A DNA stretch of 64,000 bases from the NCBI RefSeq assembly GCF_019443405.1, contig NZ_CP080376.1, positions 2,232,001-2,296,000 of the forward strand. Reading direction: 5' to 3'. Each line of letters opens with the position of its first letter. Within the stretch, counting starts at the first letter, position 1. Of this stretch, positions 43,950 to 52,944 are shown one piece after another. Source of the DNA: Brevundimonas sp. PAMC22021 (GTDB taxonomy: Bacteria > Pseudomonadota > Alphaproteobacteria > Caulobacterales > Caulobacteraceae). The notes beneath the pieces were generated by a model that was not told the origin of the DNA, did not search any database, and saw only the letters and a list, made by a program, of their open reading frames with translations. The translations under genes and the position numbers were made by a program.

Positions 43950-44759
43950 ATGAGTTCATCAGCCGCCGCAGCCGCCCCGGGCCTGGTCCTGGCGCGCGAC
44001 GTGTCGAAGACCTTCGGATCGCGCAAGGCGCTGGACGGCGTCTCCGTCCAGGTCGCCGCGGGCGAGATGGTCGCCCTGATCGGTCCGTCCGGATCGGGCA
44101 AGTCCACCCTGCTGCGCTCGATCACGGGCCTTCAGACCATCGACGCCGGTCCCGGCGTGATCCAGGTGTTCGGCGAGACCGTCCAGAAGGACGGACGCAC
44201 GACCTCGGCCACGCGTCGCGCCCGCGGCCGGCTGGGCATGATCTTTCAGCAGTTCAACCTGGTGGGGCGCCTCAGCCTGTTCTCCAACGTCATGCTGGGC
44301 GCGCTGGGCCGCATCCCGGCCTGGCAGGGCCTCTTCGGCCTGTGGCCGCGCGCGGACAAGGACAAGGCCATGGCGGCCCTGCACCGGGTCGGCGTTTCCG
44401 ACTACGCCGGCCAGCGCGCCAACACCCTGTCGGGCGGTCAGCAGCAGCGCGGCGCCATCGCCCGCGCCATCGTCCAGGGCGCCCAGGCGATCCTGGCCGA
44501 CGAGCCGGTCGCCTCTCTGGACCCGGTGTCCGCCCGCAAGGTGATGGAGTTGCTGGTCGAGCTGAACAAGCGCGACGGCATGGGCGTGATCGTCACCCTG
44601 CACCAGGTCGACTACGCCATCCGCTACTGCGACCGCGTGATCGCGCTGCAGGGCGGCAAGATCGTCTATGACGGCCCCTCCATGGGGCTGGACCAACAAC
44701 GCCTGATCGAAATCTACGGTCCCGAATTCGAGGACGCGTTCTGGGAGACCAAGGCATGA
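43950..44759 (+). CDS. phnC: phosphonate/phosphate ABC transporter ATP-binding protein
   Basis: 269 aa from ATG 43950 (MSSSAAAAAPGLVLARDVSK). Walker A GPSGSGKST, Q-loop MIFQQFNLVGRLS, ABC signature LSGGQQQRGAIARAI, Walker B AILADEPVASLDP, switch His VTLHQVDYA. The NLVGRLSLFSNVMLG segment is typical of PhnC. It powers uptake of phosphonates (or phosphite/phosphate esters). The next gene overlaps by four bases (ATGA). Confidence 0.94.
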   Translation: MSSSAAAAAPGLVLARDVSKTFGSRKALDGVSVQVAAGEMVALIGPSGSGKSTLLRSITGLQTIDAGPGVIQVFGETVQKDGRTTSATRRARGRLGMIFQQFNLVGRLSLFSNVMLGALGRIPAWQGLFGLWPRADKDKAMAALHRVGVSDYAGQRANTLSGGQQQRGAIARAIVQGAQAILADEPVASLDPVSARKVMELLVELNKRDGMGVIVTLHQVDYAIRYCDRVIALQGGKIVYDGPSMGLDQQRLIEIYGPEFEDAFWETKA

Positions 44760-45763
44760 GCCTGTCCCGCCGTTTCATCGCCAAGCTTGGGGCCGCCGCC
44801 GGCGCCATGGCCCTGCTGACTTTGTCCGCCTGCGGCGGCGGAGACGAAAAGGCTGCGGGCGGCGCGCCGTCCGAAGTGGTCTTCTCCATCCTTTCGGCCG
44901 AGGGCCAGGCCTCTTCGGGCCCGCTGTGGCAGCCGCTGCTGGACGACATGTCCAAGGCGATCGGCGTGCCGGTGAAGCCCTTCTTCGGCTCCAACTACAA
45001 CGTCCTGGTCGAGGCCATGCGCTTCAACCAGACCCAGGTCGCCTGGTTCTCGGCCAAGCCGGCGCTTGAGGCCGTCGACCGCGCCCAGGGCGAGGTCATC
45101 GCCCGCACCGTCGATCCCGAGGGCCGCGACAGCTACACCTCGACCCTGGTGGTCAAGAAGGGTTCGGGCATCACGCTGGACAAGGTGCTGGCCTGCGGCA
45201 AGCAGTACGACTTCGGCATCGGCGACGCCCAGTCCACCTCGGGCACGCTTGCGCCCATGACCTTCCTGTTCAATCCGCGCGGCATCGTCCCCAACCAGTG
45301 CTTCCGCACCGTGCGCGCCGCCAACCACCAGGCCAACGCCTTCGCCGTGGCCACCGGCGTGGTGGACGTCGCCACCTCCAACTCGGTCAACACCGTCTTC
45401 CTGCGCCGCGAGAACCCGCAGGTCGCCGACCAGATCGAGGACATCTGGACCTCGCCGCCGATCCCGGAATCCGGCATCCTGCTGCGCGAGGACCTGGACC
45501 CGGCGCTGAAGGAAAAGATCCGCGCCTTCTTCCTTTCGTACGGTCAGGGCCAGGGCGCCGAGGCTGATCGCCAGCGCCAGGTGATGGCCGGCCTGAACTA
45601 TTCGATGTTCCGCGCCGCCGACGACAGCTACCTCGACCCCGTGCGCGAAATGGTCGCCGACCAGAAGCTGAGCGAGGCGCGCGCCAAGAACGACCAGGCC
45701 GGCGTCGCCGCCGCCGAGCGCGAACTGTCGACGCTGCGCGCCAAGCGCGAGGTCCAGCCGTGA
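44756..45763 (+). CDS. phnD: phosphonate ABC transporter substrate-binding lipoprotein
   Basis: 335 aa with lipobox LSAC (about residue 26). The PhnD/SsuA-type solute-binding fold follows: AWFSAKPALEAVDR, SGTLAPMTFL, and a C-terminal helical segment. It binds alkylphosphonate in the periplasm and delivers it to PhnE. The start overlaps phnC by four bases; the stop overlaps the phnE GTG by three. Confidence 0.92.
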   Translation: MSLSRRFIAKLGAAAGAMALLTLSACGGGDEKAAGGAPSEVVFSILSAEGQASSGPLWQPLLDDMSKAIGVPVKPFFGSNYNVLVEAMRFNQTQVAWFSAKPALEAVDRAQGEVIARTVDPEGRDSYTSTLVVKKGSGITLDKVLACGKQYDFGIGDAQSTSGTLAPMTFLFNPRGIVPNQCFRTVRAANHQANAFAVATGVVDVATSNSVNTVFLRRENPQVADQIEDIWTSPPIPESGILLREDLDPALKEKIRAFFLSYGQGQGAEADRQRQVMAGLNYSMFRAADDSYLDPVREMVADQKLSEARAKNDQAGVAAAERELSTLRAKREVQP

Positions 45764-46605
45764 ACACGGCGACCGACATGGCCGCACGCGGCGGCCTGAA
45801 CGCGGGCGTGGCGGCGTCCGCCGTGCCGCAGCCGCCCAAGAAGTCCGCCTCGGCCTGGGCCTTGGACGCGCTGCTCTGGGGCGGCATCGCCCTGGTGCTG
45901 ATCATCAGCTTCGGCCCGGTGGACATGCGCCGCCTGCCGCTGCTGTTCTCCAACTCGCAGAACATCCAGCTGTACGGCCGGGACCTGCTGAACCCCGACT
46001 TCACAAACGTCCGCCAGCTGGTCGGCCAGATGTGGCTGACGGTGCAGATCGCGCTGTGGGGCACCTTCATCGCCGTCTTCATCGGCGTGCCGCTGGGCCT
46101 CGCCGCCGCGCGCAACATCGCGCCGAACTGGGTGGTGTGGCCCGTGCGCCGGGTCATGGACCTGCTGCGCTCGATCCCCGACCTGGTGATCGGCACCCTG
46201 TTCATCGTGGCCGTGGGCCTGGGGCCGCTGGCCGGCGTCCTGGCCATCGCGCTGAACACCGGCGGCGTCCTCGCCAAGCTGTTCTCCGAGGCGGTGGAAT
46301 CCATCGACAAGGGTCCGGTCGAGGGCGTGCGCGCCACCGGCGCCACCCCGCTGCACGAGATCGTCTGGGGCGTGATCCCGCAGGTCGCGCCGCTGTGGAC
46401 CTCGTTCGCGCTTTACCGCTTCGAATCGAACAGCCGCGCGGCCACCGTGCTGGGCCTGATCGGCGCCGGCGGCATCGGCCAGCTGCTGTTCGAAAGCATC
46501 CAGGCCTTTGATTATCGCCAGGTCTCGGCCATCGCCATCGTCATCGTCATCGCCGTGACCCTGATCGACATGTTGTCCCAGGCCATGCGCAAGCGCCTGC
46601 TCTAA
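45760..46605 (+). CDS. phnE: phosphonate ABC transporter permease
   Basis: 281 aa from a GTG at 45760. About six membrane helices and the permease EAA-type loop EAVESIDKGPVEGVRATGATPLHEIVWGVIPQ. C-terminal helix FDYRQVSAIAIVIVIAVTLIDMLSQ. Completes the PhnCDE importer. No C-P lyase genes follow, so this importer may serve phosphonate uptake only or phosphite/phosphate ester scavenging. Confidence 0.94.
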   Translation: MNTATDMAARGGLNAGVAASAVPQPPKKSASAWALDALLWGGIALVLIISFGPVDMRRLPLLFSNSQNIQLYGRDLLNPDFTNVRQLVGQMWLTVQIALWGTFIAVFIGVPLGLAAARNIAPNWVVWPVRRVMDLLRSIPDLVIGTLFIVAVGLGPLAGVLAIALNTGGVLAKLFSEAVESIDKGPVEGVRATGATPLHEIVWGVIPQVAPLWTSFALYRFESNSRAATVLGLIGAGGIGQLLFESIQAFDYRQVSAIAIVIVIAVTLIDMLSQAMRKRLL

Positions 46606-46629
46606 AAGGGCGCTCCTCGCCGGAAACAG

Positions 46630-46660
46630 GGCCGTCGATGATCGTCATCGGCGGCCTTTT
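46630..46660 (+). terminator. terminator after phnCDE
   Basis: A 12-bp stem (46630-46641 with 46645-46656, one G-T pair) and a TCG loop, followed by TTTT. Separates the phn operon from pstS. Confidence 0.8.
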
Positions 46661-46706
46661 CCATGGCGCGCGGCTCCTTGAAAGCGTCATCGGCCGGCTT
46701 GACGGA

Positions 46707-46724
46707 CTGTCACATTCCTATGCT
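46707..46724 (+). promoter_or_regulatory. candidate PhoB box of pstS
   Basis: CTGTCAC (46707-46713) and CTATGCT (46718-46724) are spaced 11 bases apart, centre to centre, about 40 bases before the pstS start. The first half-site is 6/7 to CTGTCAT; the second is poor. pstS is a classic PhoB target. Confidence 0.45.
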
Positions 46725-46761
46725 CTAAGCGTCGCAAACCTCATCGAAGGATGTGCTCGCC

Positions 46762-47829
46762 ATGACCCGCATGCTCAAGATCGCCGCCGCCTCGGCCGCC
46801 GTGCTCGCCCTCGCCGCCTGCGGCGATGGTGAAGGCGGGACGGGCTCCCAGACGGCGCGCGCCGGCATCTGGGCGGCCGGCTCCTCGACCGTGTTCCCCT
46901 TCGCCACCCGCGTGGCCGAGAACTTCGCCCGCACCTCGGGCGGCGCCGCGCCGCGGGTCGAGAGCCTGGGCACCGGCGGCGGCATCCAGGCCTTCTGCCA
47001 GGGCGTCGGCCCGTCCACGCCGGACATCGCCAACGCCTCGCGCCCGATGAAGGCGTCCGAATTCGACCTGTGCCAGCAGAACGGCGTCACCGAGATCGTC
47101 GAGATCAAGATCGGCTTCGACGGCATCGTCATCGCCACCGCGCGTTCGGGCAACAGCTTCAACTTCGAACTGAACGACCTGTACGAAGGCCTGGCCAAGG
47201 AAGTGCCGGGCGCCAATGGCCAGTTCGTCGCCAACCCGAACACCACCTGGAACCAGGTCAACGGCGGCCTGCCGAACCAGCGCATCCAGGTCTATGGCCC
47301 GCCGCCCACCTCGGGCACGCGCGACGCCTTTCTTGAGCTGGGCATGACGCCGGGCGCCAAGCTGGTTCCCGCCGCGGCCGCCGTGGAGGCCGCCGACGCC
47401 GACCGCTTCGAGGCCCTGGCCCATACCCTGCGCGAGGACGGCGTCTGGATCGACTCGGGCGAGAACGACAACGCCATCGTCCAGACCCTGACGCGCACGC
47501 CGGGCTCGCTGGGCGTGTTCGGCTTCTCCTTCCTGGAGCAGAACCTCGACACGGTGAAGGCCGAGACCATCGACGGCGTGGCCCCCACCGCCGACACCAT
47601 CGCCGACGGCTCCTATCCCCTGGCGCGCAGCCTCTACATCTACGTCAAGAAGCAGCACGTCGGCGTGACGCCGGGCCTGCAGCAGTTCGTGCAGGAGTTC
47701 CTGTCGGACGGCTCGGCCGGTCGCGGCGGCTATCTGCAGGATCGCGGCCTGGTGCCGCTGCCGGTCGATCAGCTGACGGCCGAGCGCGCCAAGGTCCAGG
47801 CCATGACGGCGATGACGCGTCCGCAATAA
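46762..47829 (+). CDS. pstS: phosphate ABC transporter substrate-binding lipoprotein
   Basis: 355 aa from ATG 46762 with GAAGG 11 bases upstream; a GTG at 46753 is a less suitable start. Lipobox LAAC near residue 20. Phosphate-binding motifs: WAAGSSTVFPFATRVAEN, SLGTGGGIQAFC, ANASRPMKASE and PPTSGTRDAFLELG. Delivers phosphate to PstCA. pstCAB do not follow; Caulobacter also keeps pstS apart from them. Normal length. Confidence 0.94.
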   Translation: MTRMLKIAAASAAVLALAACGDGEGGTGSQTARAGIWAAGSSTVFPFATRVAENFARTSGGAAPRVESLGTGGGIQAFCQGVGPSTPDIANASRPMKASEFDLCQQNGVTEIVEIKIGFDGIVIATARSGNSFNFELNDLYEGLAKEVPGANGQFVANPNTTWNQVNGGLPNQRIQVYGPPPTSGTRDAFLELGMTPGAKLVPAAAAVEAADADRFEALAHTLREDGVWIDSGENDNAIVQTLTRTPGSLGVFGFSFLEQNLDTVKAETIDGVAPTADTIADGSYPLARSLYIYVKKQHVGVTPGLQQFVQEFLSDGSAGRGGYLQDRGLVPLPVDQLTAERAKVQAMTAMTRPQ

Positions 47830-47843
47830 GCGTCACCGTCGCC

Positions 47844-47868
47844 GGAACCTACGCTGTCCCGTTCCGTT
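47844..47868 (+). promoter_or_regulatory. candidate EcfG-type promoter of galU
   Basis: GGAAC (47844-47848), 16 bases, CGTT (47865-47868), followed by TT. This is the consensus form of an EcfG promoter, 69 bases before the galU start. A TATAGG nearer the start may be an additional vegetative -10. Confidence 0.45.
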
Positions 47869-47936
47869 TTCTACCGCCTCTTTCGTCGGCCCCGCCGGCT
47901 TGGCTATAGGGGACGGGACAGCTGTCAGGATCACGA

Positions 47937-48824
47937 ATGACCACCACACCTGCGCGCCCGGCGCGTCTGCGTAAAGCCGTGCTGCCGGTCGCCGGCCTCG
48001 GCACCCGCGTCCTTCCGGGCACCAAGACGACGCCCAAGGAGCTTCTGAACGTCGTCGACCGGCCCATCCTGTCCTACATCGTCGAAGAGGCGCGCGAGGC
48101 GGGGATCGAGCACATCGTCTTCGTCACCGGCCGCTCCAAGGGCGCCATCGAGGACTATTTCGACCATCAGATCGAGCTGGAGGCCCAGCTGCTGGCCAAG
48201 GGCAAGATCGAAATCCTCGAGCTGATGAACGCCGAACTGGCCACCGCCGGCGAGATGAGCTTCACCCGCCAGATGCAGCCCAAGGGTCTGGGCCACGCGG
48301 TCTGGTGCGCCCGCGACATCATCGGCCGCGAGCCCTTCGCCGTGATCCTGCCGGACGTCATTGTCGACGGCCAGCCCGGCGCCCTGAAACAGCTGGCCGA
48401 CAGCTACGCCGAACTGGGCGGCAACATCATCGGCGTCGAGGCCGTCGATATCGAACAAGCCCACAAATACGGCATCGTCGATCCCGCCGAACGCGACGGC
48501 CGCCGCTTCACCATGAAGGGCATGGTCGAGAAGCCCGCGGCCGGTACGGCTCCGTCCAACCTGTCCATCGCCGGCCGCTACATCCTGCAGCCCGAAATCT
48601 TCGACGTCCTGGCCGACCAGGAGGCGGGCGCCGGCGGCGAGATCCAGCTGACCGACGCCATGGCGCGCCTGATGACGCAGCAGCTGTTCACCGCCATCGA
48701 ATACGAAGGCGTCACCCACGACTGCGGCGACAAGATCGGCCTGCTCAAGGCCAATGTCGCCCTCGCCCTGAAGCGCCCCGACCTCGGCGACGCCGCGCGC
48801 GCCGCGATCGCCGGACTGCTCTGA
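47937..48824 (+). CDS. galU: UTP-glucose-1-phosphate uridylyltransferase
   Basis: 295 aa. Makes UDP-glucose for exopolysaccharide, LPS and osmoprotectant synthesis. Nucleotide-binding AVLPVAGLGTRVLPGTKTTPKELL, substrate motif FVTGRSKGAIEDYFD, and VEKPAAGTAP. C-terminal tetramer segment normal. A GGAAC-N16-CGTT motif upstream suggests stress induction. Followed by R2 copy 3. Confidence 0.96.
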   Translation: MTTTPARPARLRKAVLPVAGLGTRVLPGTKTTPKELLNVVDRPILSYIVEEAREAGIEHIVFVTGRSKGAIEDYFDHQIELEAQLLAKGKIEILELMNAELATAGEMSFTRQMQPKGLGHAVWCARDIIGREPFAVILPDVIVDGQPGALKQLADSYAELGGNIIGVEAVDIEQAHKYGIVDPAERDGRRFTMKGMVEKPAAGTAPSNLSIAGRYILQPEIFDVLADQEAGAGGEIQLTDAMARLMTQQLFTAIEYEGVTHDCGDKIGLLKANVALALKRPDLGDAARAAIAGLL

Positions 48825-48828
48825 CCTG

Positions 48829-48967
48829 TCCTCTCCTCCCCACGACGTGGGGAGGTGGCGCGATGCGCAAGCATCGTGACGGTGGGGTTGCTTCCGCCGC
48901 ACAGCACCCCTCCGGCTCTCCGGCTTCGCCGTCGAATACCTCCCCATCTTCAATGGGGAGGAGAAGA
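48829..48967. repeat. dispersed intergenic repeat R2, copy 3
   Basis: CTCCTCCCC-ACGACGT-GGGGAGG (left) and CCTCCCCATC-TTC-AATGGGGAGGAG (right) with GACGGTGGGGTT and CACCCCTCC between. In the galU-fabI gap, both genes read rightwards, so it lies in the fabI leader. Confidence 0.75.
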
Positions 48968-49032
48968 CTGGCCTTGGTTGAGCCCCCGCGCGCGCCCTGC
49001 TAACCCTCCTCGCAAATCAAGAGGAGAGACAC

Positions 49033-49851
49033 ATGGCGGCTTCCGAAGGCTGGACCATGCCGACCGGCGAACTGATGAAGGGCAAGAAGGGCCTGATCAT
49101 GGGGGTGGCCAACGCCAACTCCATCGCCTGGGGCATCGCCTCGCAGCTGGCGGCCCAGGGCGCCGAGCTCGCCTTTACCTATCTCGGCGAAGGGCTTGAG
49201 CGGCGCGTGCGCCCGCTGGCCGAAAGCGTCGGCGCCAAGCTCCTGATCCCGGCCGACGTCACCGACGACGCCTCCATGGACGCCGCCTTCGCCGAGCTGG
49301 AAAAAGAGTTCGGGACCATCGACTTCGTGGTCCACTCCGTCGCCTTCGCCAACAAGGACGAGCTGAAAGGCTCGTTCGTCGAGAACACCAGCCGCGACAG
49401 CTTCCTCCTGGCCATGAACATCTCGGCCTTCAGCTTCGTGGACGTGGCCAAGCGCGCCTCGAGGCTGATGCCGAACGGCGGCTCGCTGGTCACCATGACC
49501 TATCTGGGGTCCGAGCGCGCCATTCCGAACTACAACACCATGGGCGTGGCCAAGGCGGCGCTGGAGGCGGCGACCCGCTACATCGCCCGCGACCTTGGCC
49601 CCAAGGGCATCCGCGTCAACGCCATCTCGGCCGGCGCCATGCGCACCCTGTCGCTGGCGGGCATCTCGGGTGGCCGCGGCATGATCGCGCAGGGCCGCGC
49701 CATGTCGGCCATGAAGGAGGACACCTCCATGGAAGGCGTCGCCGGTGCCGCCCTGTGGCTGTGCTCGGACCTGGGCCTGTCCACCACCGGCGAAGTCGTC
49801 CACGTCGACGCCGGCTTCCACATGATGGGAATGGCCGCGGACGAGGAGTAA
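49033..49851 (+). CDS. fabI: enoyl-[acyl-carrier-protein] reductase (NADH), FabI type
   Basis: 272 aa from ATG 49033, behind GAGGAGAG. Last step of fatty-acid elongation. LIMGVANANSIAWGIA binds NADH; the catalytic pair is Y-x6-K in YNTMGVAK; RVNAISAGAMRTLS is the substrate loop. The N-terminal 14 residues (MAASEGWTMPTGEL) before the conserved MKGKKG are an extra segment; an internal ATG there would be an alternative start, but the upstream RBS favours the longer one. Confidence 0.95.
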   Translation: MAASEGWTMPTGELMKGKKGLIMGVANANSIAWGIASQLAAQGAELAFTYLGEGLERRVRPLAESVGAKLLIPADVTDDASMDAAFAELEKEFGTIDFVVHSVAFANKDELKGSFVENTSRDSFLLAMNISAFSFVDVAKRASRLMPNGGSLVTMTYLGSERAIPNYNTMGVAKAALEAATRYIARDLGPKGIRVNAISAGAMRTLSLAGISGGRGMIAQGRAMSAMKEDTSMEGVAGAALWLCSDLGLSTTGEVVHVDAGFHMMGMAADEE

Positions 49852-49854
49852 CCC

Positions 49855-50061
49855 TCAGTCCGGCGGCCTAAGGCGGTCGAAGGCGAAGCGATCGCGGATC
49901 GCTTCGCCGAACACCCGCCCCTTCGACTCCGCCGCCTCCAGTTCGGCCGCGACCTCGGGCGGCAAGTCGAGATAGGCGTAGACCGCCCCGCTCGTGAACG
50001 TCACCGTCAGCCGCCGATCCGCCGCGTCATAGCGAAAGCTGCGGATGACGCTGGACGGCAT
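49855..50061 (-). CDS. KTSC-domain protein
   Basis: 68 aa. The KTSC fold is seen in SSVIRSFRYDAADRRLTVTFTSGAVYAYLDLPPEV and the final FGEAIRDRF. Usually small, sometimes fused to ribonucleotide or RNA-binding proteins; function unknown. Converges on fabI (three bases from its stop) and lies just after zapA. Confidence 0.88.
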   Translation of the reverse strand: MPSSVIRSFRYDAADRRLTVTFTSGAVYAYLDLPPEVAAELEAAESKGRVFGEAIRDRFAFDRLRPPD

Positions 50062-50074
50062 GGCGCGCCCGTTT

Positions 50075-50401
50075 TCAGATCGAGCGGACGATCTTTTCGA
50101 TCCGGGCGGCCACGGCGTTCAGCGCCTCGGCCACGCCGTCGCTGGCGGCGGGCGTCTCCAGCGCCGGCGGCGGCGCGCCCTTCTTGCGGGCCGCGCCGGT
50201 GCGGGTCTCGTGCAGTTCGTCGGCCAGAACCAGCGCCGCCATCAGGAACAGGCGAATGTCGCCGACGTGGCCCACGTCGCCCGCCACCTGGCGCACCAGG
50301 GCGTCGAACTGGCCGGCCAGCGCCCGCACCCGATCCTCCTGCCCGTCGGCGCAACCGACGTTGTAGGGGCGTCCGTTCACCTCAACCGTCACCGTCGCCA
50401 T
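50075..50401 (-). CDS. zapA: cell division protein ZapA
   Basis: 108 aa. VEVNGRPYNVGCADGQEDRVRALAGQFDALV is the ZapA N-terminal domain; then a coiled coil. ZapA bundles FtsZ protofilaments. In Caulobacter it acts through a partner encoded just upstream. Overlaps that gene by one base (TGATG). Confidence 0.92.
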   Translation of the reverse strand: MATVTVEVNGRPYNVGCADGQEDRVRALAGQFDALVRQVAGDVGHVGDIRLFLMAALVLADELHETRTGAARKKGAPPPALETPAASDGVAEALNAVAARIEKIVRSI

Positions 50402-50700
50402 CAGCGCGCCTCCTGCGCATCGTCGTCGGCTTCGACCGCGCTGTCGTCTTCGGAAACGCCCCCAGCCTGCCGGTCGATCAGGTCGCGGACCACCTCGGCT
50501 GCATGGCCCAGAGCCTCGGCCGCCTGCGCGCCCGCCGCCTCCAGTTCGGCCACGCGGGCGCTGTCCGCACCCCGGGGCGCGAACAGGTCGTCGTCACGAT
50601 CGAGGACGCCCGCCTGAGCCTTCAGGCCCGCGATCTTGGTCTCAAGGTCCGCCAGGGCGCGATCGATGCGCGCCCGGGCGGCCGTCACGGCATCCGCCAT
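50401..50700 (-). CDS. zauP: ZauP-like coiled-coil partner of ZapA
   Basis: 99 aa. N-terminal coiled coil ([24 protein letters not shown]) with a second helix ([27 protein letters not shown]), acidic C-terminal tail. Position directly upstream of zapA and the coiled-coil form match ZauP, which with ZapA focuses the Z-ring in Caulobacter. Assigned by synteny and structure, since coiled-coil sequences drift quickly. Confidence 0.75.
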   Translation of the reverse strand: MADAVTAARARIDRALADLETKIAGLKAQAGVLDRDDDLFAPRGADSARVAELEAAGAQAAEALGHAAEVVRDLIDRQAGGVSEDDSAVEADDDAQEAR

Positions 50701-50800
50701 CGGTCGCTCCTTTGCGAGATTCGCGTATAGAACGCGCGAAACCGCTGGGGTAAAGCGGCGGACGCTTCATTTTCCTCCGACTGCCCGAAAGGTCCCGCCC

Positions 50801-52795
50801 GTGAGCGACGCCAAGACCGCCCCCGTGAAGGCCACCCCCAAGCAGATGGCCGACGCCATTCGCGTGCTGTCGATGGACGGAGTGGAAAAGGCGAAGAGCG
50901 GCCACCCCGGCATGCCGATGGGCATGGCCGACGTCGCCACCGTCCTGTTCAGCCGCTTTCTGAAGTTCGACGCCAGCCGCCCCGACTGGGCCGACCGCGA
51001 CCGCTTCGTCCTGTCCGCCGGCCACGGCTCGATGCTGATCTACAGCCTGCTGCACCTGTGCGGCTACGAGGCGGCGACCAAGGAAGAACTGTCCAACTTC
51101 CGCCAGTGGGGCTCCAGGACCGCCGGCCACCCGGAATACGGCCATATGCCGGGCGTCGAGGTCACCACCGGGCCGCTGGGCCAGGGCCTGGCCACCTCCG
51201 TCGGCCTGGCGATGGCCGAGCGTCACCTGGCGGCCCGCTTCGGCGAGGATCTGGTCGATCACCGCACCTGGGTGATCGCCGGCGACGGCTGTCTGATGGA
51301 AGGCGTGTCGCAGGAAGCCATCGCGCTCGCCGGCCGCTACAAGCTGAACAAGCTGACGGTGCTGTGGGACGACAACGCCATCACCATCGACGGCGCGGTC
51401 TCCCTGTCGGACGCCACCGACCAGAAGGCGCGCTTCAAGGCCGCCGGCTGGGCGGTCAAAGCCGTCGACGGCCACGACATGCACGCGATCCGCGCCGCGA
51501 TGAAGTGGGCGGTTCGGCAGGACAAGCCCACCCTGATCGCCTGCAAGACCAAGATCGGGCGCGGCGCCGCCACCATGGAAGGCAGCCACAAGACCCACGG
51601 CGCGGCCCTCGGCGCCGCCGAGATCGCCGCCACGCGCCTCGGCCTGTCGTGGAGCCATGACCCGTTCGAACTGCCCGAAACCATCGAGGCGGCGTGGCGA
51701 AAGGTCGGAAAGCGCGGCGCCAAGGACCGCAAGAAGTGGGAGGCCCGCCTCGCCGACCATCCGCAGGCCGCCGACTTCACCCGCGCCATGTCTGGCGATC
51801 TGCCGGAGCAGGCTTTCGACGCCCTCAACGCGCGCATGGCCGAACTGATCGAGAGCAAGCCCGCCCAGGCCACGCGCCAGTCGTCGGGCGCGGCCCTGGA
51901 CGAACTGTTCGCCGCGATCCCGGAGATGATCGGCGGCTCGGCCGACCTGACCGGCTCCAACAACACCTTCGTCAAGAACACGCCGATCTACGACGCCCCG
52001 ACCTACGAGGGGCGCTACATCAACTACGGCATCCGCGAGTTCGGCATGGCGGCGGCCATGAACGGCTTGGCCCTGCACGGCGGCGTCATCCCCTACGGCG
52101 GCACCTTTATGGTGTTCTCCGACTACAGCCGCCCGGCCATCCGGCTGGGCGCCCTGATGGGCGTGCGGGCAATCCACGTCCTGACCCACGACTCGATCGG
52201 CCTGGGCGAGGACGGCCCGACGCACCAGCCGGTCGAGCATCTGGCCAGCCTTCGCGCCATTCCGAACCTGCTGGTCTTCCGTCCCGCCGACACGATCGAG
52301 GCCATGGAGTGCTGGCAGATCGCGCTGCAGTCCAGGACCGCGCCGTCCGCGCTGGCCCTGTCGCGCCAGAAGACGCCTGCGGTCCGCACCACCGTCTCTT
52401 CTGAGAACCTGTCGGCCCGCGGCGCCTATGAGATCAAGTCGGCGAACGGAGAGGCCCGCGTCACCCTGTTCGGCACGGGCACCGAACTGGCCCTGGCGCT
52501 CCAGGCCGCCGAAACCCTGGAAGCCGACGGCGTGCCGACCCGCGTCGTCTCCGTCCCCTGTTTCGAGCTGTTCGAGCAGCAGAGCGCCGACTACCAGGCT
52601 TCCCTCCTCGGCCGCGGCACGGTGCGCGTCGCCGTCGAGGCCGCCATCGGCCAGGGCTGGGGCCGCTTCATCGGCGAGGACGGCGCCTTTGTCGGCATGA
52701 CCGGCTTCGGCGCCTCGGCTCCCGCCGAGGTGCTCTACGACAAGTTCGGCATCACCGCCGACGCCATCGTCGCGGCCGCCCGCTCGCGGCTGTAA
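50801..52795 (+). CDS. tkt: transketolase
   Basis: 664 aa from GTG 50801 ([27 protein letters not shown]); the upstream frame is antisense to zauP. Pentose phosphate pathway; thiamine diphosphate enzyme. [13 protein letters not shown] motif [13 protein letters not shown]...[25 protein letters not shown] for substrate His residues. Three-domain family length. The GTG is supported by GAAAGG upstream; the first in-frame ATG is 16 codons later. Confidence 0.95.
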   Translation: MSDAKTAPVKATPKQMADAIRVLSMDGVEKAKSGHPGMPMGMADVATVLFSRFLKFDASRPDWADRDRFVLSAGHGSMLIYSLLHLCGYEAATKEELSNFRQWGSRTAGHPEYGHMPGVEVTTGPLGQGLATSVGLAMAERHLAARFGEDLVDHRTWVIAGDGCLMEGVSQEAIALAGRYKLNKLTVLWDDNAITIDGAVSLSDATDQKARFKAAGWAVKAVDGHDMHAIRAAMKWAVRQDKPTLIACKTKIGRGAATMEGSHKTHGAALGAAEIAATRLGLSWSHDPFELPETIEAAWRKVGKRGAKDRKKWEARLADHPQAADFTRAMSGDLPEQAFDALNARMAELIESKPAQATRQSSGAALDELFAAIPEMIGGSADLTGSNNTFVKNTPIYDAPTYEGRYINYGIREFGMAAAMNGLALHGGVIPYGGTFMVFSDYSRPAIRLGALMGVRAIHVLTHDSIGLGEDGPTHQPVEHLASLRAIPNLLVFRPADTIEAMECWQIALQSRTAPSALALSRQKTPAVRTTVSSENLSARGAYEIKSANGEARVTLFGTGTELALALQAAETLEADGVPTRVVSVPCFELFEQQSADYQASLLGRGTVRVAVEAAIGQGWGRFIGEDGAFVGMTGFGASAPAEVLYDKFGITADAIVAAARSRL

Positions 52796-52800
52796 CGCCC

Positions 52801-52935
52801 AGTCTCCTCCCTGTTCGCGTGAGCGAATGGGGAGGTGGCTCGACGCGCAGCGTCGAGACGGAGGGGTTGTTGCGGCGTCCAAAGCCCCTCCACCGCTACG
52901 CGGTCCCCCTCCCCGCTTCGCAGGGAGGAGAAAGG
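52801..52935. repeat. dispersed intergenic repeat R2, copy 4
   Basis: CTCCTCCC-TGTTCG...GGGGAGGTGGC, GACGGAGGGG, then CCCCTCC...CCCTCCCC-GCTTCGCA-GGGAGGAG. Fills the tkt-purT gap. Its last bases (GGAGGAGAAAGGA) fall next to the purT ribosome-binding site. Confidence 0.75.
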
Positions 52936-52944
52936 AACACCACC

